64,000 nt of DNA from Drosophila persimilis (lineage: Eukaryota > Arthropoda > Insecta > Diptera > Drosophilidae). Shown one piece after another: positions 51,504 through 61,019 of the stretch (position 1 is the stretch's first letter; every line of letters begins with the position of its first letter). Both the position numbers and the translations under genes were made by a program. The notes below the pieces were generated by a model. It made no database searches. It had not been told where the DNA came from and was given only the letters and a program-made list of their open reading frames with translations. Location: assembly GCF_003286085.1 (NCBI RefSeq), contig NW_020825317.1, forward strand, positions 2,294,001-2,358,000. Reading direction: 5' to 3'.

Positions 51504-51776
51504 TGTAGGCCGTCTAACCCGGGAATTGTAGTGACCAATATCGGTGCGTGGGTGAACTGTCTAGGTATAAAAACACAAGCCCGGCGATTAGCTGCGCGTG
51601 TGTCTCTCACAATCGCCATTTACAAAGTGCACTTACTCTATTATCGATGTTTCTTATCCGATATCTCACTATTGGTATTTCCCGCCGAGTGTATCGATGG
51701 TGCGGTAAATACCAATGCGCGCTGTATGCTATTTTAAATACTAGTTGAATGCCTCACTAATTATTACCTTGCTACA
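51504..51776 (-). repeat. 3' LTR of the mdg3-type element
   Basis: Plus view TGTAGGCCGTCTAACCC...CCTTGCTACA. It lacks a 19-bp AT-rich stretch present in the 5' LTR after CCCGGCGATT and has about 34 bp (CGCGCTGTATGC...TTGAATG) absent there. The region 51777-51883 up to the stop of integrase is short and includes the polypurine tract region. Confidence 0.85.
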
Positions 51777-51883
51777 ATTCGGCCATCCTGACCGGAGTGC
51801 TCCTGAAATCCTTACATTTAAGTTAGTTTCTAGATAGGTTGATTTATTACAGTTGGGTGTGGTTTACTCTTAACATTCTAAGT

Positions 51884-53665
51884 TTACGTATTACAATCAT
51901 TTTCTTCATTTTGATTCCCAGTAACATTTGCATTATTACCATTTTCAATCCACGGCTTCATATTTGCCACCGCCCAAACTCCTTTATACGGGATCCTTGA
52001 TTGTTGAAACCCCTCTACATCTTCTAGCAAATACCTATCATTTTTTAACACCTTTGATATCTTATAAGGTCCTTTGAACTTCGGGATAAGCTTTTTAGAC
52101 ACCCCTATATGAGTGTCGAAATTTCTTACCATAACTAGATCATTATCTACGTACACGTGTGGCTCCCTTCGCTTTGAATCTGCTGCTTGTTTGTTATAAG
52201 ACTGTATTTTTTCCTGATGAGTGCCTGCTACTGCTCTAATCTTTTCTAGATCCCTTGTTGCCCGTTGCTCGGTTAGTTCGTCTAGATGATCTTTTAGTAA
52301 ATCTGAAACCTTTCCTTTTTGTACGACCCCAAACAACATTCTACTCGGGTGTTCATTAATTGTTCTTTGAATTGTGTTGTTCATCGCGTGTTCTACTGTT
52401 TCTACTACCATATCCCAATGTAATCCTTTTTCCGGGTCAACAAGCTTTGCAATCATGGGTCCCAAACTTCTGTTCACCCTTTCTACCTGCCCGTTGGCCT
52501 GTGGCGACCCTGTTGCTATCTTTACGTGTTTAACATTGGTCTGTTCTAAGAATTCTTCAAACTCTTTTGACGTGAAACAGCTTCCTCTGTCTGACACAAT
52601 GCATCTGGGTCTACTGTAAGCTCGGAAATAATCTTTCATTGCAATTACTGCTTCCTTTGTGCTAGTGGTTTTGGTCGTATAAAGTCTTACGAATTTGGTG
52701 AACGCGTCTATTACTACTAAAACATGTTTGTTGGCCCTGCCTTTGTCGACTGGCCCGAAATGGTCGATATGTACTACCTCGAATGGTCCTGACCCTTTTG
52801 GTATGTTGTGTAAAAACCCTTCCTCTTTTCCGTGTTTTGCTGAGTACGCTATGCATTTTAGACAGTTTTCAATGTGTCTCTTGGCTTTATACCTTACGTT
52901 TGAGATCCAGTAGCTTTTCGATATAGCGTCGGTCATCTTGTCTATACCGACGTGCCCTAGTTCATCGTGGTACTTATAGAGTACGTGGCCTTCCATTTGC
53001 TCGGGTACGCAGAATAGGATAGTATTGTTATCTTTTTTCCTGTATATTATTCCGTTTCTCATCTCATAATGTTTGTGTTCTGATTTCTGTAACGTTTCTC
53101 TCAGCTCCATCAGTTTGCTATCTCTGTTTTGGCATATAATTAAATTTTCTTCAAAGGTGTTTGTGTCTACCGTGAGTATCTGAATGGCTCTGCTTAGCGC
53201 ATCTACGTGTTGCATTCTGCTTCCTGACCTGTGTTCTAACTTGTAGTCATAATTTTGTAACTCTAACGCCCAGCGGGCAATGCGTGGATTGAGTTCTTTT
53301 TTGTTTAGAGTCATAGTTAGCGCGTTGCAGTCTGTCACTATTTTGAAGGGTATGCCTTGCACGTATACTCTAAACCGTTGTAGTGCATAAATTATCGCTA
53401 GTGTCTCCAGTTCAAAGCTGTGGTATTTTGCTTCGGTAATTGTTGTCCGCTTGGAGAAATAGAACACCGGGTGCATTCTGCCATCACCCTTCTTCTGCAT
53501 TAGAATTGACCCGAAACCTAACGAACTTGCATCGCAATGTAATTCTGTCGGATCTCTGGGATTGTAAAGTGCCAAGTTCGGTGCTTCCAACAAATTACTT
53601 TTGAGTTGTTCGAAACATTCTAGTTCTATGATACCGAATTCAAACTTCCTGTCTTTTTTGACCAA
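51884..53665 (-). CDS. RNase H-integrase half of mdg3-type pol, 593 codons
   Basis: Continuation of pol. RNase H: LHCDASSLGFGSILMQ, FKIVTDCNALTMTLNK, HVDALSRAIQ. Integrase: H2C2 zinc region (HDELGHVGIDKM; CLKCIAYSAKHG), catalytic core with VVHIDHFGPVDKG, CIVSDRGSCFTSKEF and GQVERVNRSLGPM carrying Asp-Asp-Glu, and a C-terminal GPY-like part (FKGPYKISKVLKNDRYLLED). Fully open; all catalytic residues are present. The frame differs from the upstream ORF because of a small deletion near 53675, so the first Met is not the natural start. Confidence 0.9.
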   Translation of the reverse strand: MVKKDRKFEFGIIELECFEQLKSNLLEAPNLALYNPRDPTELHCDASSLGFGSILMQKKGDGRMHPVFYFSKRTTITEAKYHSFELETLAIIYALQRFRVYVQGIPFKIVTDCNALTMTLNKKELNPRIARWALELQNYDYKLEHRSGSRMQHVDALSRAIQILTVDTNTFEENLIICQNRDSKLMELRETLQKSEHKHYEMRNGIIYRKKDNNTILFCVPEQMEGHVLYKYHDELGHVGIDKMTDAISKSYWISNVRYKAKRHIENCLKCIAYSAKHGKEEGFLHNIPKGSGPFEVVHIDHFGPVDKGRANKHVLVVIDAFTKFVRLYTTKTTSTKEAVIAMKDYFRAYSRPRCIVSDRGSCFTSKEFEEFLEQTNVKHVKIATGSPQANGQVERVNRSLGPMIAKLVDPEKGLHWDMVVETVEHAMNNTIQRTINEHPSRMLFGVVQKGKVSDLLKDHLDELTEQRATRDLEKIRAVAGTHQEKIQSYNKQAADSKRREPHVYVDNDLVMVRNFDTHIGVSKKLIPKFKGPYKISKVLKNDRYLLEDVEGFQQSRIPYKGVWAVANMKPWIENGNNANVTGNQNEENDCNT

Positions 53666-53678
53666 ATCATAAAGGGGC

Positions 53679-56495
53679 TTAGCTTTCGAACCGTCTAAAG
53701 TAAGAACATAACCCTAAGAAACTCTGCACTTCGTTCGTTTTCGTGGGGACTGGGAACCCTTTTCCTGCCTGTAATCCCTTCGTATCTGGTTTAATTCCGT
53801 TACCCGATATGGAATAGCCCAGGTACTTAACTTCTGACTGTAAGAATTCGCATTTATCAATCCTTAATTCAAGTTTATTCTCTACCAATCGTCTCATCAC
53901 TTCTTGTAAAATTTCCATGTGACTATCACTATCTTTTGTTGCTACCATAATATCGTCAATGTATATTATAACTTTGTCTTCCTTTACCATGTCTGCAAAA
54001 ATTTTGTTTGTGAATCTTTGAAACACCGCCGATGCATTTCGTAACCCGAACGGCATCCTCAACCATTCGTATTGTCCCATGGATGTCGTGAACGATGTGT
54101 ATTTAACTGAATCTTTATGCATAAATACGTGGAAGTATCCATTCTTCAGGTCTAACTTGGTGAAAAGTCTTTTCCCTGACAGTTTATCTAGTAGGTCGTC
54201 TATAAGAGGTGTTGGGTAATTGTCCTTTATCATTCCTTTATTAAGTGTGCGATAATCGACGCACAGTCTCAACTCTCCCGAATTCTTTTTTACCAGTACT
54301 ATAGGCGAAACGTATTCTGACTCACTGGTTCTGATGTAACCTTTTTCTGTGTAATCGTCTATCATTTTCTGTACTTGGGCTTTTTCGCTATACGACAGTC
54401 TTCCAGGTGGACAATGAAACGGTTTTTCGTGTTCGAAATTCAACTTCATTTCCCACTTGGTTTGTGGTAAGTTTGGTCTTTCTGCGTTTACATACGCTGT
54501 CCTAAACATGTATTTAAGTCGTCCTGCGAGTTCTTGGCTACAATCTGTCCCTACTTTCAACTCCCAATCGTTTTCTTTGTCTGGATACTGGCTTGGTAGT
54601 TCGTTGAAATTGGCTTTTACGCTCTCGCAGGTATCGCTGTCTTCCAGACACTCAACCATTGCATAACACTCATTTTCTACCTTGCCTTCACTTTCTACTT
54701 CATGCTCGTTCTCTTTACCACCCTCATCTTTTACTTCACACTCATATTCTCCTAAACGCTCATTCTCTATTCCACACTCATTTTTTTCTAAACACTCATT
54801 TTTTATGTCACACTCACTTTCTTCTAAACGCTCATTTTCTCCTAAGCACTCATTTTTTATTTCACACTCATTTTCTTCTAAACACTCATTTTCTCCTAAA
54901 CACTCATTTTTTATTTCACACTCGTTTTTTGTCTCACTCTCCTTCTCCTTGCAAATGTCATTTACAATTTTAAATTTGCATAAATTCATAAAATCCCTAC
55001 CTAACACAGCCTCATAGCCCATCGACTCGTCTGCCACTACTAGTAATTCAAAGTTAATTCGATTTTTGTTAATAATTACAAAACTGGGTATTTTACCAAA
55101 GATGTTAAGTTTGCTATTGTTTAGTCCAACATAAGCGTAATCCGCATTTTTATTCAAAATAAATTCAATTTCTCTGTTTTTCTTGTCTTTGTTAAACTTA
55201 TATAAACTTAAATCATCTTCTTTGATTTCGTTCGAACTTAATCGTGAGCGCTCTTCCGCTTTATTTAGATTATTTTCCGACTGGTGCTCTAGACATGATA
55301 ACTTTATAAAACTTATTGGGCTCCCTGAGTCGATGAGGCAATCTAAGGACAAGCATTTGTTATTGTAATTGCTAATGTATATATTAAATTTGTATATGTA
55401 ATCGTTATGTACCTTGTACTTCTTTTCGTCACAGTGTGACACCTGGTGACTCATGCTGCCGCATCCGTAGCACGCTCCTCTTTCGCGCTTGGGCTTGCGG
55501 CACTCCCCTGCCACGTGGCCCAAAGAGTTGCAGTTGTAGCAGCGAATGGGTGTTGGCGAGGCTCCAGTGTTTGCCCCTTCAGTTGAACCGTACTTCTTTG
55601 GCAGCATGATCTTCTCGAACGCCTTGAGTAGTTGATGTGGAGCACCAAAGCACTGCATGTGGGCTTGCCTACGCAGGCCTACATCTGGGATACCTTCGAT
55701 GACTCCGTCAATAAACTCCTCGTCGTCAATGACTATGCGGGATGCCAGCGACACTTTGGCGTTGAAGTACATCGAGAACTCCTCGTCACGTGCCCATGAA
55801 CGGGACTCGAACTTGCGACGGAGCAACAGTTTGCTTTCCTTGGGATGGAAAGTGTCTTCCATGACTTTCAACAACTGATCGATTGGCAACGACATGTGCT
55901 CCGGACTCGAATGCAGCCACACCAATGCTTTGTCCTTAAGCTTCGACATTAGCAGCATTAGTAGCTTCTCATCCTTCAGTTTGTTCACTTTTGCGATGGC
56001 CTTAAACTGCGCGATCCAAGTTGTGACGTCATCGTTGTTTCCAGAAATGTTGCCATGATATGTTGGCAACATGTCTTTGGCGGCATTTAGCAACATGACG
56101 CCAGCGTCATTGTTGGCGGCTGGTGTTGTGTTCTCTCCTCTCCCTTCCTTCTCCCTCTCGCACTGCAGCTTCAGCAGCTCGATTTGCAATTTTAACATTT
56201 CAACCTCTGCTCGATATTCGCCGTGGTTGTTGTTGTGCCCAGGCGCTTGCGGTGCTTTTTCGTTCTTCTCTTTGCGTTCGCTCTTCGTCGAGTCTTGATC
56301 TGCGGCTGCCTCATCTTCCCTCTCGTTTTCGCATGTTTCGGCTGCCGGTGGTCCCTGTCCCCGCAGCTCTACTGGTATTTCGCTAAGTCTCGCTGCCATG
56401 GCAGCTTTGCTTCCACCTTTTGGTAGATTGAGGGACTCCAGCCATCCGCGCAGCTGGGCGGCCGAGAGCTCCTCCGTGCCGACCAAGTCCGACAT
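53679..56495 (-). CDS. gag-protease-RT of mdg3-type element, 938 codons
   Basis: Starts MSDLVGTEELSAAQLRGWLE, a SAP-like motif (residues about 9-40). Then come an acidic/basic linker, a coiled coil, the retrotransposon gag core (about 130-300), two CCHC knuckles (CYNCNSLGHVAGEC, CYGCGSMSHQVSHC; about 317-360) and the protease site CLIDSGSPISF (about 387). A Glu/Asn/Cys hexapeptide array follows (about 515-612). RT has YVSPIVLVKKNSGELRLCVD, FTKLDLKNGYFHV, WLRMPFGLRNASAVFQ and YIDDIMVA (about 843). It ends at SYFRRFES: a short deletion removes the usual follow-on residues and shifts into the next ORF. Confidence 0.9.
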   Translation of the reverse strand: MSDLVGTEELSAAQLRGWLESLNLPKGGSKAAMAARLSEIPVELRGQGPPAAETCENEREDEAAADQDSTKSERKEKNEKAPQAPGHNNNHGEYRAEVEMLKLQIELLKLQCEREKEGRGENTTPAANNDAGVMLLNAAKDMLPTYHGNISGNNDDVTTWIAQFKAIAKVNKLKDEKLLMLLMSKLKDKALVWLHSSPEHMSLPIDQLLKVMEDTFHPKESKLLLRRKFESRSWARDEEFSMYFNAKVSLASRIVIDDEEFIDGVIEGIPDVGLRRQAHMQCFGAPHQLLKAFEKIMLPKKYGSTEGANTGASPTPIRCYNCNSLGHVAGECRKPKRERGACYGCGSMSHQVSHCDEKKYKVHNDYIYKFNIYISNYNNKCLSLDCLIDSGSPISFIKLSCLEHQSENNLNKAEERSRLSSNEIKEDDLSLYKFNKDKKNREIEFILNKNADYAYVGLNNSKLNIFGKIPSFVIINKNRINFELLVVADESMGYEAVLGRDFMNLCKFKIVNDICKEKESETKNECEIKNECLGENECLEENECEIKNECLGENERLEESECDIKNECLEKNECGIENERLGEYECEVKDEGGKENEHEVESEGKVENECYAMVECLEDSDTCESVKANFNELPSQYPDKENDWELKVGTDCSQELAGRLKYMFRTAYVNAERPNLPQTKWEMKLNFEHEKPFHCPPGRLSYSEKAQVQKMIDDYTEKGYIRTSESEYVSPIVLVKKNSGELRLCVDYRTLNKGMIKDNYPTPLIDDLLDKLSGKRLFTKLDLKNGYFHVFMHKDSVKYTSFTTSMGQYEWLRMPFGLRNASAVFQRFTNKIFADMVKEDKVIIYIDDIMVATKDSDSHMEILQEVMRRLVENKLELRIDKCEFLQSEVKYLGYSISGNGIKPDTKGLQAGKGFPVPTKTNEVQSFLGLCSYFRRFES
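54655..54950 (-). repeat. In-frame NEC hexapeptide array in gag-pol
   Basis: About fifteen imperfect 18-bp units coding for six residues of the type (C/E)-(L/I)-(E/G/K)-(E/N)-N-E-C. On plus they read CACTCATTTTCTTCTAAA. The array lies between protease and RT, where related elements have a short linker. Confidence 0.88.
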
Positions 56496-56571
56496 GTTTT
56501 TTCAGCGATGGCGTCTTCGACGGACGAGAAAAGAAAAATTTTTGGTATTTTTCACTGGCGGCGGTTGATAT

Positions 56572-56845
56572 TATCCCACTTCTGAAATTGTAGGCCGTCT
56601 AACCCGGGAATTGTAGTGACCAATATCGGTGCGTGGGTGAACTGTCTAGGTATAAAAACACAAGCCCGGCGATTTGATATAACTCTTTTTTATTAGCTGC
56701 GCGTCTGTCTCTCACAATCGCCATTTACAAAGTGCACTTACTCTATTATCGATGTTTCTTATCCGATATCTCACTATTGGTATTTCCCGCCGAGTGTATC
56801 GATGGTGCGGTAAATACCAATGCCTCACTAATTATTACCTTGCTA
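56572..56845 (-). repeat. 5' LTR and primer site of the mdg3-type element
   Basis: PBS ATTTCAGAAGTGGGAT on minus (56573-56588). LTR 56589-56845 matches the 3' LTR apart from the two indels described there and lacks the final two bases. The outside, 56846-56985, is X's LTR sequence (TTCGATTGGGATTCGGAGGC). Confidence 0.85.
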
Positions 56846-57007
56846 TTCGATTGGGATTCGGAGGCGTTGGCTTCGGCTTCGGTGATGGAGTACGTGACTC
56901 GATCGATGTGTGGAAAAGGCGGCTGTATGTGCCTCGATCGGTATGTGGGAAAGGAGGCTTTTGATGAAAGGCACGCCTTATTCTCTACACATAAGTCCTA
57001 CTATATA

Positions 57008-58159
57008 CACTTGCTCGCATATCTCTGCGTACACTTAGAAAATGAATACATTTTCATGTTTAGTTGCGGATAACTTCTAATATAAGGCACTTTGGACAAC
57101 GATTTTTTTTTTATAATATTCTTTGCTTATTTCTTTCAGAATTTGAATATAGGCTTCTCCAAAGTTGTATCTGAAGAAACTGTCCGACGCACTTGGAAAA
57201 AGGTGGGGTAACATGGCCGAGATGCTCGCAGTAAGCCGTATGTATCTGGGGTCAATAGGAAAAAGCGTATGGATTTCGCCAATGAGCACATTTCCTTGGT
57301 TCCCAGCTTCTGGAAAAGGGTTATTTTTTCAGATGAGAGCAAGGGCATAAAAGACAAGAAAATTTTTTGGAGGAAAAGCGGAACAGCCATGGACAAAGAA
57401 CATTTACTACCGACTGTAAAAAATGGAAGTGGTGGTGTAATGGTGTAGGGTTGTATGGCGGCCAATGGTATTGGAAATCTCATTTTTATAGAATCCACAA
57501 TGGACCACAAAGCCTATATTCAAATTCTGAAAGAAATCCTTCAGCAGAGTGCCCAAAAATTACAGCTTGAAGACGACTTTTGCTGCCAACAGGACAATGA
57601 TCCGACGCATACTGCCCACAATGTTAAGCTCTGTTTGCTTTACAATGTACAAAATGAGCTTCGATCGCCTCCTTAGTCCCCAGACCTTAATCCCATAGAA
57701 CATCTATGGGATTTACTCCATCGCAGGATTCGTAAGCACACCATAAGCTCTAAAAACATGTTGAAGGAAGTTATCCTGGAGGAATGGGGCAAAATAACTG
57801 CCGAGGACACCAGGAATTTGGTTGACTCAATGCCTAGACGTCCGGCAGATGTTTTAAAACGATAGGAAGATCCCACAAAATATTAACAACTTAGAATTTT
57901 AGTCGTGTACGCAGAATTGTTGGAGTGTACGCAGACTTTTGAGGTGTCAAATTTGTCTTATGTTTTTTTTAATGATTTTTTTTTCCTATTAAGTTTGTTT
58001 TATTGAATAAAAAACAAATGTAGATAGGTTTAGAAATAAGCAAAGAATATTATAAAAAAAAAAATCGTTGTCCAAAGTGCCTTATATTAGAAGTTATCCG
58101 CAACTAAACATGAAAATGTATTCATTTTCTAAGTGTACGCAGAGATATGCGAGCAAGTG
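57008..58159 (+). mobile_element. Tc1-type DNA transposon with 130-bp inverted repeats
   Basis: Left and right ends are near-perfect inverted repeats of about 130 bp (57008-57137, 58029-58159; outermost CACTTGCTCGCATATCTCTG), flanked by the TA duplication expected for Tc1/mariner. GTGTACGCAGA motifs recur inside each end and again at about 57905-57940, like transposase-binding direct repeats. It carries a 5'-deleted transposase pseudogene. It sits at the broken outer edge of X's 5' LTR. Confidence 0.92.
57140..57865 (+). pseudogene. Tc1 transposase, N-terminal deletion
   Basis: The reading starts within the second helix-turn-helix (SEETVRRTWKKVG), so about 80-100 N-terminal residues are missing right behind the left inverted repeat. 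The catalytic core is recognisable: RVIFSDES-type motif at about 57320-57340 (first Asp), CCQQDNDPTHTAH at about 57580-57618 (second), SPDLNPIEHLWDLLH at about 57677-57720 (third). Stops: TAA 57209-57211, TAG 57446-57448, TAG 57674-57676. I count 29 rather than 34 residues between the second and third Asp, suggesting a small deletion. Confidence 0.85.
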
Positions 58160-58161
58160 TA

Positions 58162-58495
58162 CATATATATATAACTAGATATAAATTGCTATTATTTCCT
58201 CCTTCTTTATTTACTTACATTATGCAAAGTTTACACATATACAGAAAATCATGAAGTCCAAACCCGTAAATTTTGAATTATTAAATAATAACTAGTAGAT
58301 AATAATGGAACATTAATCATTTTGTGTTTGTCCTGAGTAGAGTGTGAGAAGTCCGATGATCAAATAGAGATACGCTTAATTAGGGTTATGCTGTCGGTAA
58401 AATGGCATACTAAAGGTAGAGAGGGTAGAGAAGGAGTCAAATTCATCTGAGTTCCCCAAAAAAAAACGACGGAATATAGCTTGACTACTGTACTG
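58162..58495. other. AT-rich spacer
   Basis: No ORF, no recognisable element. It begins with a (TA)n tract beside the Tc1 transposon and ends where LOA homology starts. Confidence 0.5.
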
Positions 58496-59300
58496 GGCTC
58501 TGTACTGCTTTCACACGGTTACCACCACGGCAACCAATCTAAACATCTACAGCGATAGCTGCGATCAGATCACTTAACGCGATCTCCTCGAACTCGGCTA
58601 CTGTGGCGAAGTGCCGCAGATCTTTTCACGAGATGGCTCAGCAATTTGCTATCAGCCTTATATGGGTCCCGGGCCACCGGGACATCGAGGGCAATTGCAT
58701 AGGGGACGAGCTGGCCAGATCTGGTACTACGACCCCCCTTCTCCAAGATAAGGAGGATATTTGTATGCCTATGGCCACCTGCAAGCTCATCATAAAAGAG
58801 CAGTACATGCGACTAGCTAACAACGAGTGGCAAATAGGACCACGTTGTCGCACAGCTCGGCAAACATGGCCGACCATAGATAAGAAGGGCACCTCAGAGC
58901 TCTGCAATCTAGGCAGGGAAAGGTGCAGCGCAGTCATACGTTCCCTCACAGGACATTGGCTAGTAGGCATCCACGCAATCAGGCTGGGTGCCCCACACAA
59001 TGATTTCTGCCGCAGCTGCAGAGACGAGGACGAGGTGGAGACAGTGGAACACCTGTTCTGCTTCTGTCCAGCTCTCATCAGAAGGAGGCTACAACACTTA
59101 GGCACTGCCTTTCTGAACGACATCTCGGAGATGTCTACGTATGTCCCAGAAAGGTCGAAAACTTTATAAGAGCATCTGGATGGGACAACTGTTGACATGA
59201 AATCTCACTGCAGGGAGGGAATGATCCCAAGCGGTATCCCAACGGGCCGAAACCGGCCAAAGTGTGCCGGGCTCCGAGCGAGCCTGGCAGCCGCCTCTAC
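58496..59300 (+). mobile_element. LOA-clade LINE, copy 3, 5'-truncated 3' end
   Basis: Starts inside the RNase H region (CTCTGTACTGC, as in copy 1) and runs to the LINE 3' end (GAAACCGGCC...CAGCCGCCTC), where mdg1-type copy E begins. Closest to copy 1 in the shared segment. Confidence 0.85.
58603..59169 (+). pseudogene. LOA ORF2 C-terminal region, copy 3
   Basis: 188 open codons: the end of RNase H (ISLIWVPGHRDIEGNCIGDELA), a variable region, then the C-terminal Cys/His cluster CRSCRDEDEVETVEHLFCFC. A frameshift after YVPERSK alters the last residues compared with copy 2. Upstream RNase H codons at 58510-58600 are in another frame. Confidence 0.75.
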
Positions 59301-60145
59301 TGTAAGATAGTTCAGTTGGTTTTTTGAAGTTTCATTTATTTCCGTTTTTATTATTTAGCCGCAGAGCGTCCGCTCCGTTTCATTGGCGTTTTCTGACTCT
59401 GTCATGTCTTCATTCTGACTTGAGCTGATACCTATCTTCTTAAATCTACGTATTGGATATAAGTGTCTGCAGAAGGCATGGACATATGATATACATACAA
59501 CGTGACCACTGGCGAGCTGGCTGCAAGGTGCATGCTCTGCGGTTCCCATGCGACGCTATCGGTCTGCACATAAGTGGCTGATCGAGTTACACGTGCGCTG
59601 GAATGTTTGTATGTTTATTTGTGGTCATTTTATGTATTTTAATTATGACAAAGTGTCACACAGTATTTAATGCTTGAATACACTACAATATACTGGGTAG
59701 GCATATTACACCTCCCTTTTTAGAGAAATAACTTACATATTTATATAGAGTTATTTAAAAGTGTATTACGACTTATTGTATATAATTTTTTTTCGATTTT
59801 ATATATATCTTGTCTTTTGTGTTGATCATTAGAAAAATCGTTGTGTCGACATTGGCATTTCTGACATTTACGTACGTACTCTTTGACATGACGGGTCATG
59901 TTTTTCCAATAGAAGTGTCTTTTGATTTTCGCTAGCGTTCTTGTAATGCCTGTATGACCTCCTTGTATTGGATCGTCATGATATGTAAACAGTATAGCTT
60001 CTTGATCTTTTTCTATTTTGGTCACCGGCTTGAGTAGCGCTACTCTTAATGATTTTAATATTTTATTGCCCATTTCTTTAAAATTATCTATTGAAACTGA
60101 TTCAAAGGCCTTTTCGCTCGGTGCCATTTTGAGTTTGCTGATTTT
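59301..60145 (-). mobile_element. mdg1/412-type element, copy E, 3' end
   Basis: 3' LTR 59301-59710 (plus view TGTAAGATAG...GCATATTACA), polypurine tract in CCTCCCTTTTTAGAG, then integrase remnant to about 60145, where unrelated sequence starts within codons conserved in copies C and F. It inserted at the very end of LOA copy 3. Confidence 0.82.
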
Positions 60146-60160
60146 GTAACGTGCAACCAC
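59741..60160 (-). pseudogene. mdg1-type integrase N-terminal region, copy E
   Basis: Codons for ISKLKMAPSEKAFESVSI, an H2C2 zinc region complete in this copy (GGHTGITRTLAKIKRHFYWK; CQKCQ), then a jump to unrelated C-terminal residues: the catalytic core is deleted. The first codons (MVARYK) come from the adjoining foreign sequence. Confidence 0.75.
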
Positions 60161-61019
60161 GATGTAGGCGAGATGGTCCTCTCAGCTTGAAGCGGCACGC
60201 TGTCAATTTTCCGGCTACTGGCTCGTCGGCCACGAGTGTGGTGTTCTTGTTTATTTGCTCCTAAGCTGAGGCCTACCCTATTATTATTTTACATTTAATG
60301 CGTGTCAATAAGCCATATGAAACCGGACGGAAAGCACAACACCTAAAACGAAAGACAATAACTGCACTGGTGAACGGACAACGAAAAGAATTCCTCAGCT
60401 GTTCATGAGGAGTGATGTTCGCCCACCCTACCTTGGTCTTGCTGTGCCCGATACCACATAATTTGTTACAAGACCCCTTATATTATGCGAGACCTACAGG
60501 GGCTTGCTGCAGGAGATCAAACACTATTGCTTCTACTCAGACATTATAAACGTTTATTTATTTCTTATGACTAAAATTAGTGATCCCCAGTAATTTAATG
60601 TTCTCATTTGCTTCTCCCTTCCCCGAGTATTGGCTACGACTTAATTTTAAATAATTTGAGTAATGTACTGTAAATAAATAAGAAGTTTAGGCTAGATATG
60701 AGAGAGAACAGATGATTTGACTAGGAGTGAAAAGAAAAGAAATGTAAGAAAATTTTATGTGAGCATTTGCTGGGCATAGCGATCCACCAAAAGAGAAGGT
60801 GTAATGTACGAGAGGCGTAGGGAAAAGAATCAAGAGGTGACTTTCTGATGCCCTCTCTTTTCAACCCACTAATTGGTTGCGCTCCCGTGGCGAACTTTCA
60901 TATTTTGATATATTTTTCGAACTTTCATATACATATTTTATTTATTCAATTAAACGACTTACAGGAACCTCCATCGACGAAGCGCTTCCGATTTGGGCCC
61001 CTGAAAAGTTTAAAAAACG
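60146..61019. other. Unidentified block, possibly an LTR
   Basis: Starts TGTAACGTGCAACC exactly where copy E is broken and shows AT-rich sequence with AATAAA-like signals (about 60670). GCTCCCGTGGCGAAC near 60880 could be an LTR end plus a TGGCGAAC primer site. No coding sequence I can name; the short frame 60848-61060 is not convincing. Confidence 0.35.

Larger units (their letters stand above)
51504..56845 (-). mobile_element. mdg3/micropia-type LTR element
   Basis: Inserted in X's 5' LTR. 3' LTR 51504-51776, integrase/RNase H ORF, gag-protease-RT ORF, primer site TTTCAGAAGTGGGAT next to the 5' LTR (56589-56845). A single long gag-pol frame, two CCHC knuckles and this primer site (tRNA-Leu type as I recall for mdg3/micropia) support the group. 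Only one small deletion breaks coding, so it is young. Confidence 0.85.

Noticed and set aside
54659..55017. His/Phe/Leu-rich plus-strand ORFs
   Set aside because: Mirror frames of the NEC repeat array in the mdg3-type gag-pol.
26600..58770. LOA copy 3 as the displaced continuation of LOA copy 1 across the intervening elements
   Set aside because: Copy 3 starts upstream of the point where copy 1 is cut, so the two overlap and cannot be one split element.
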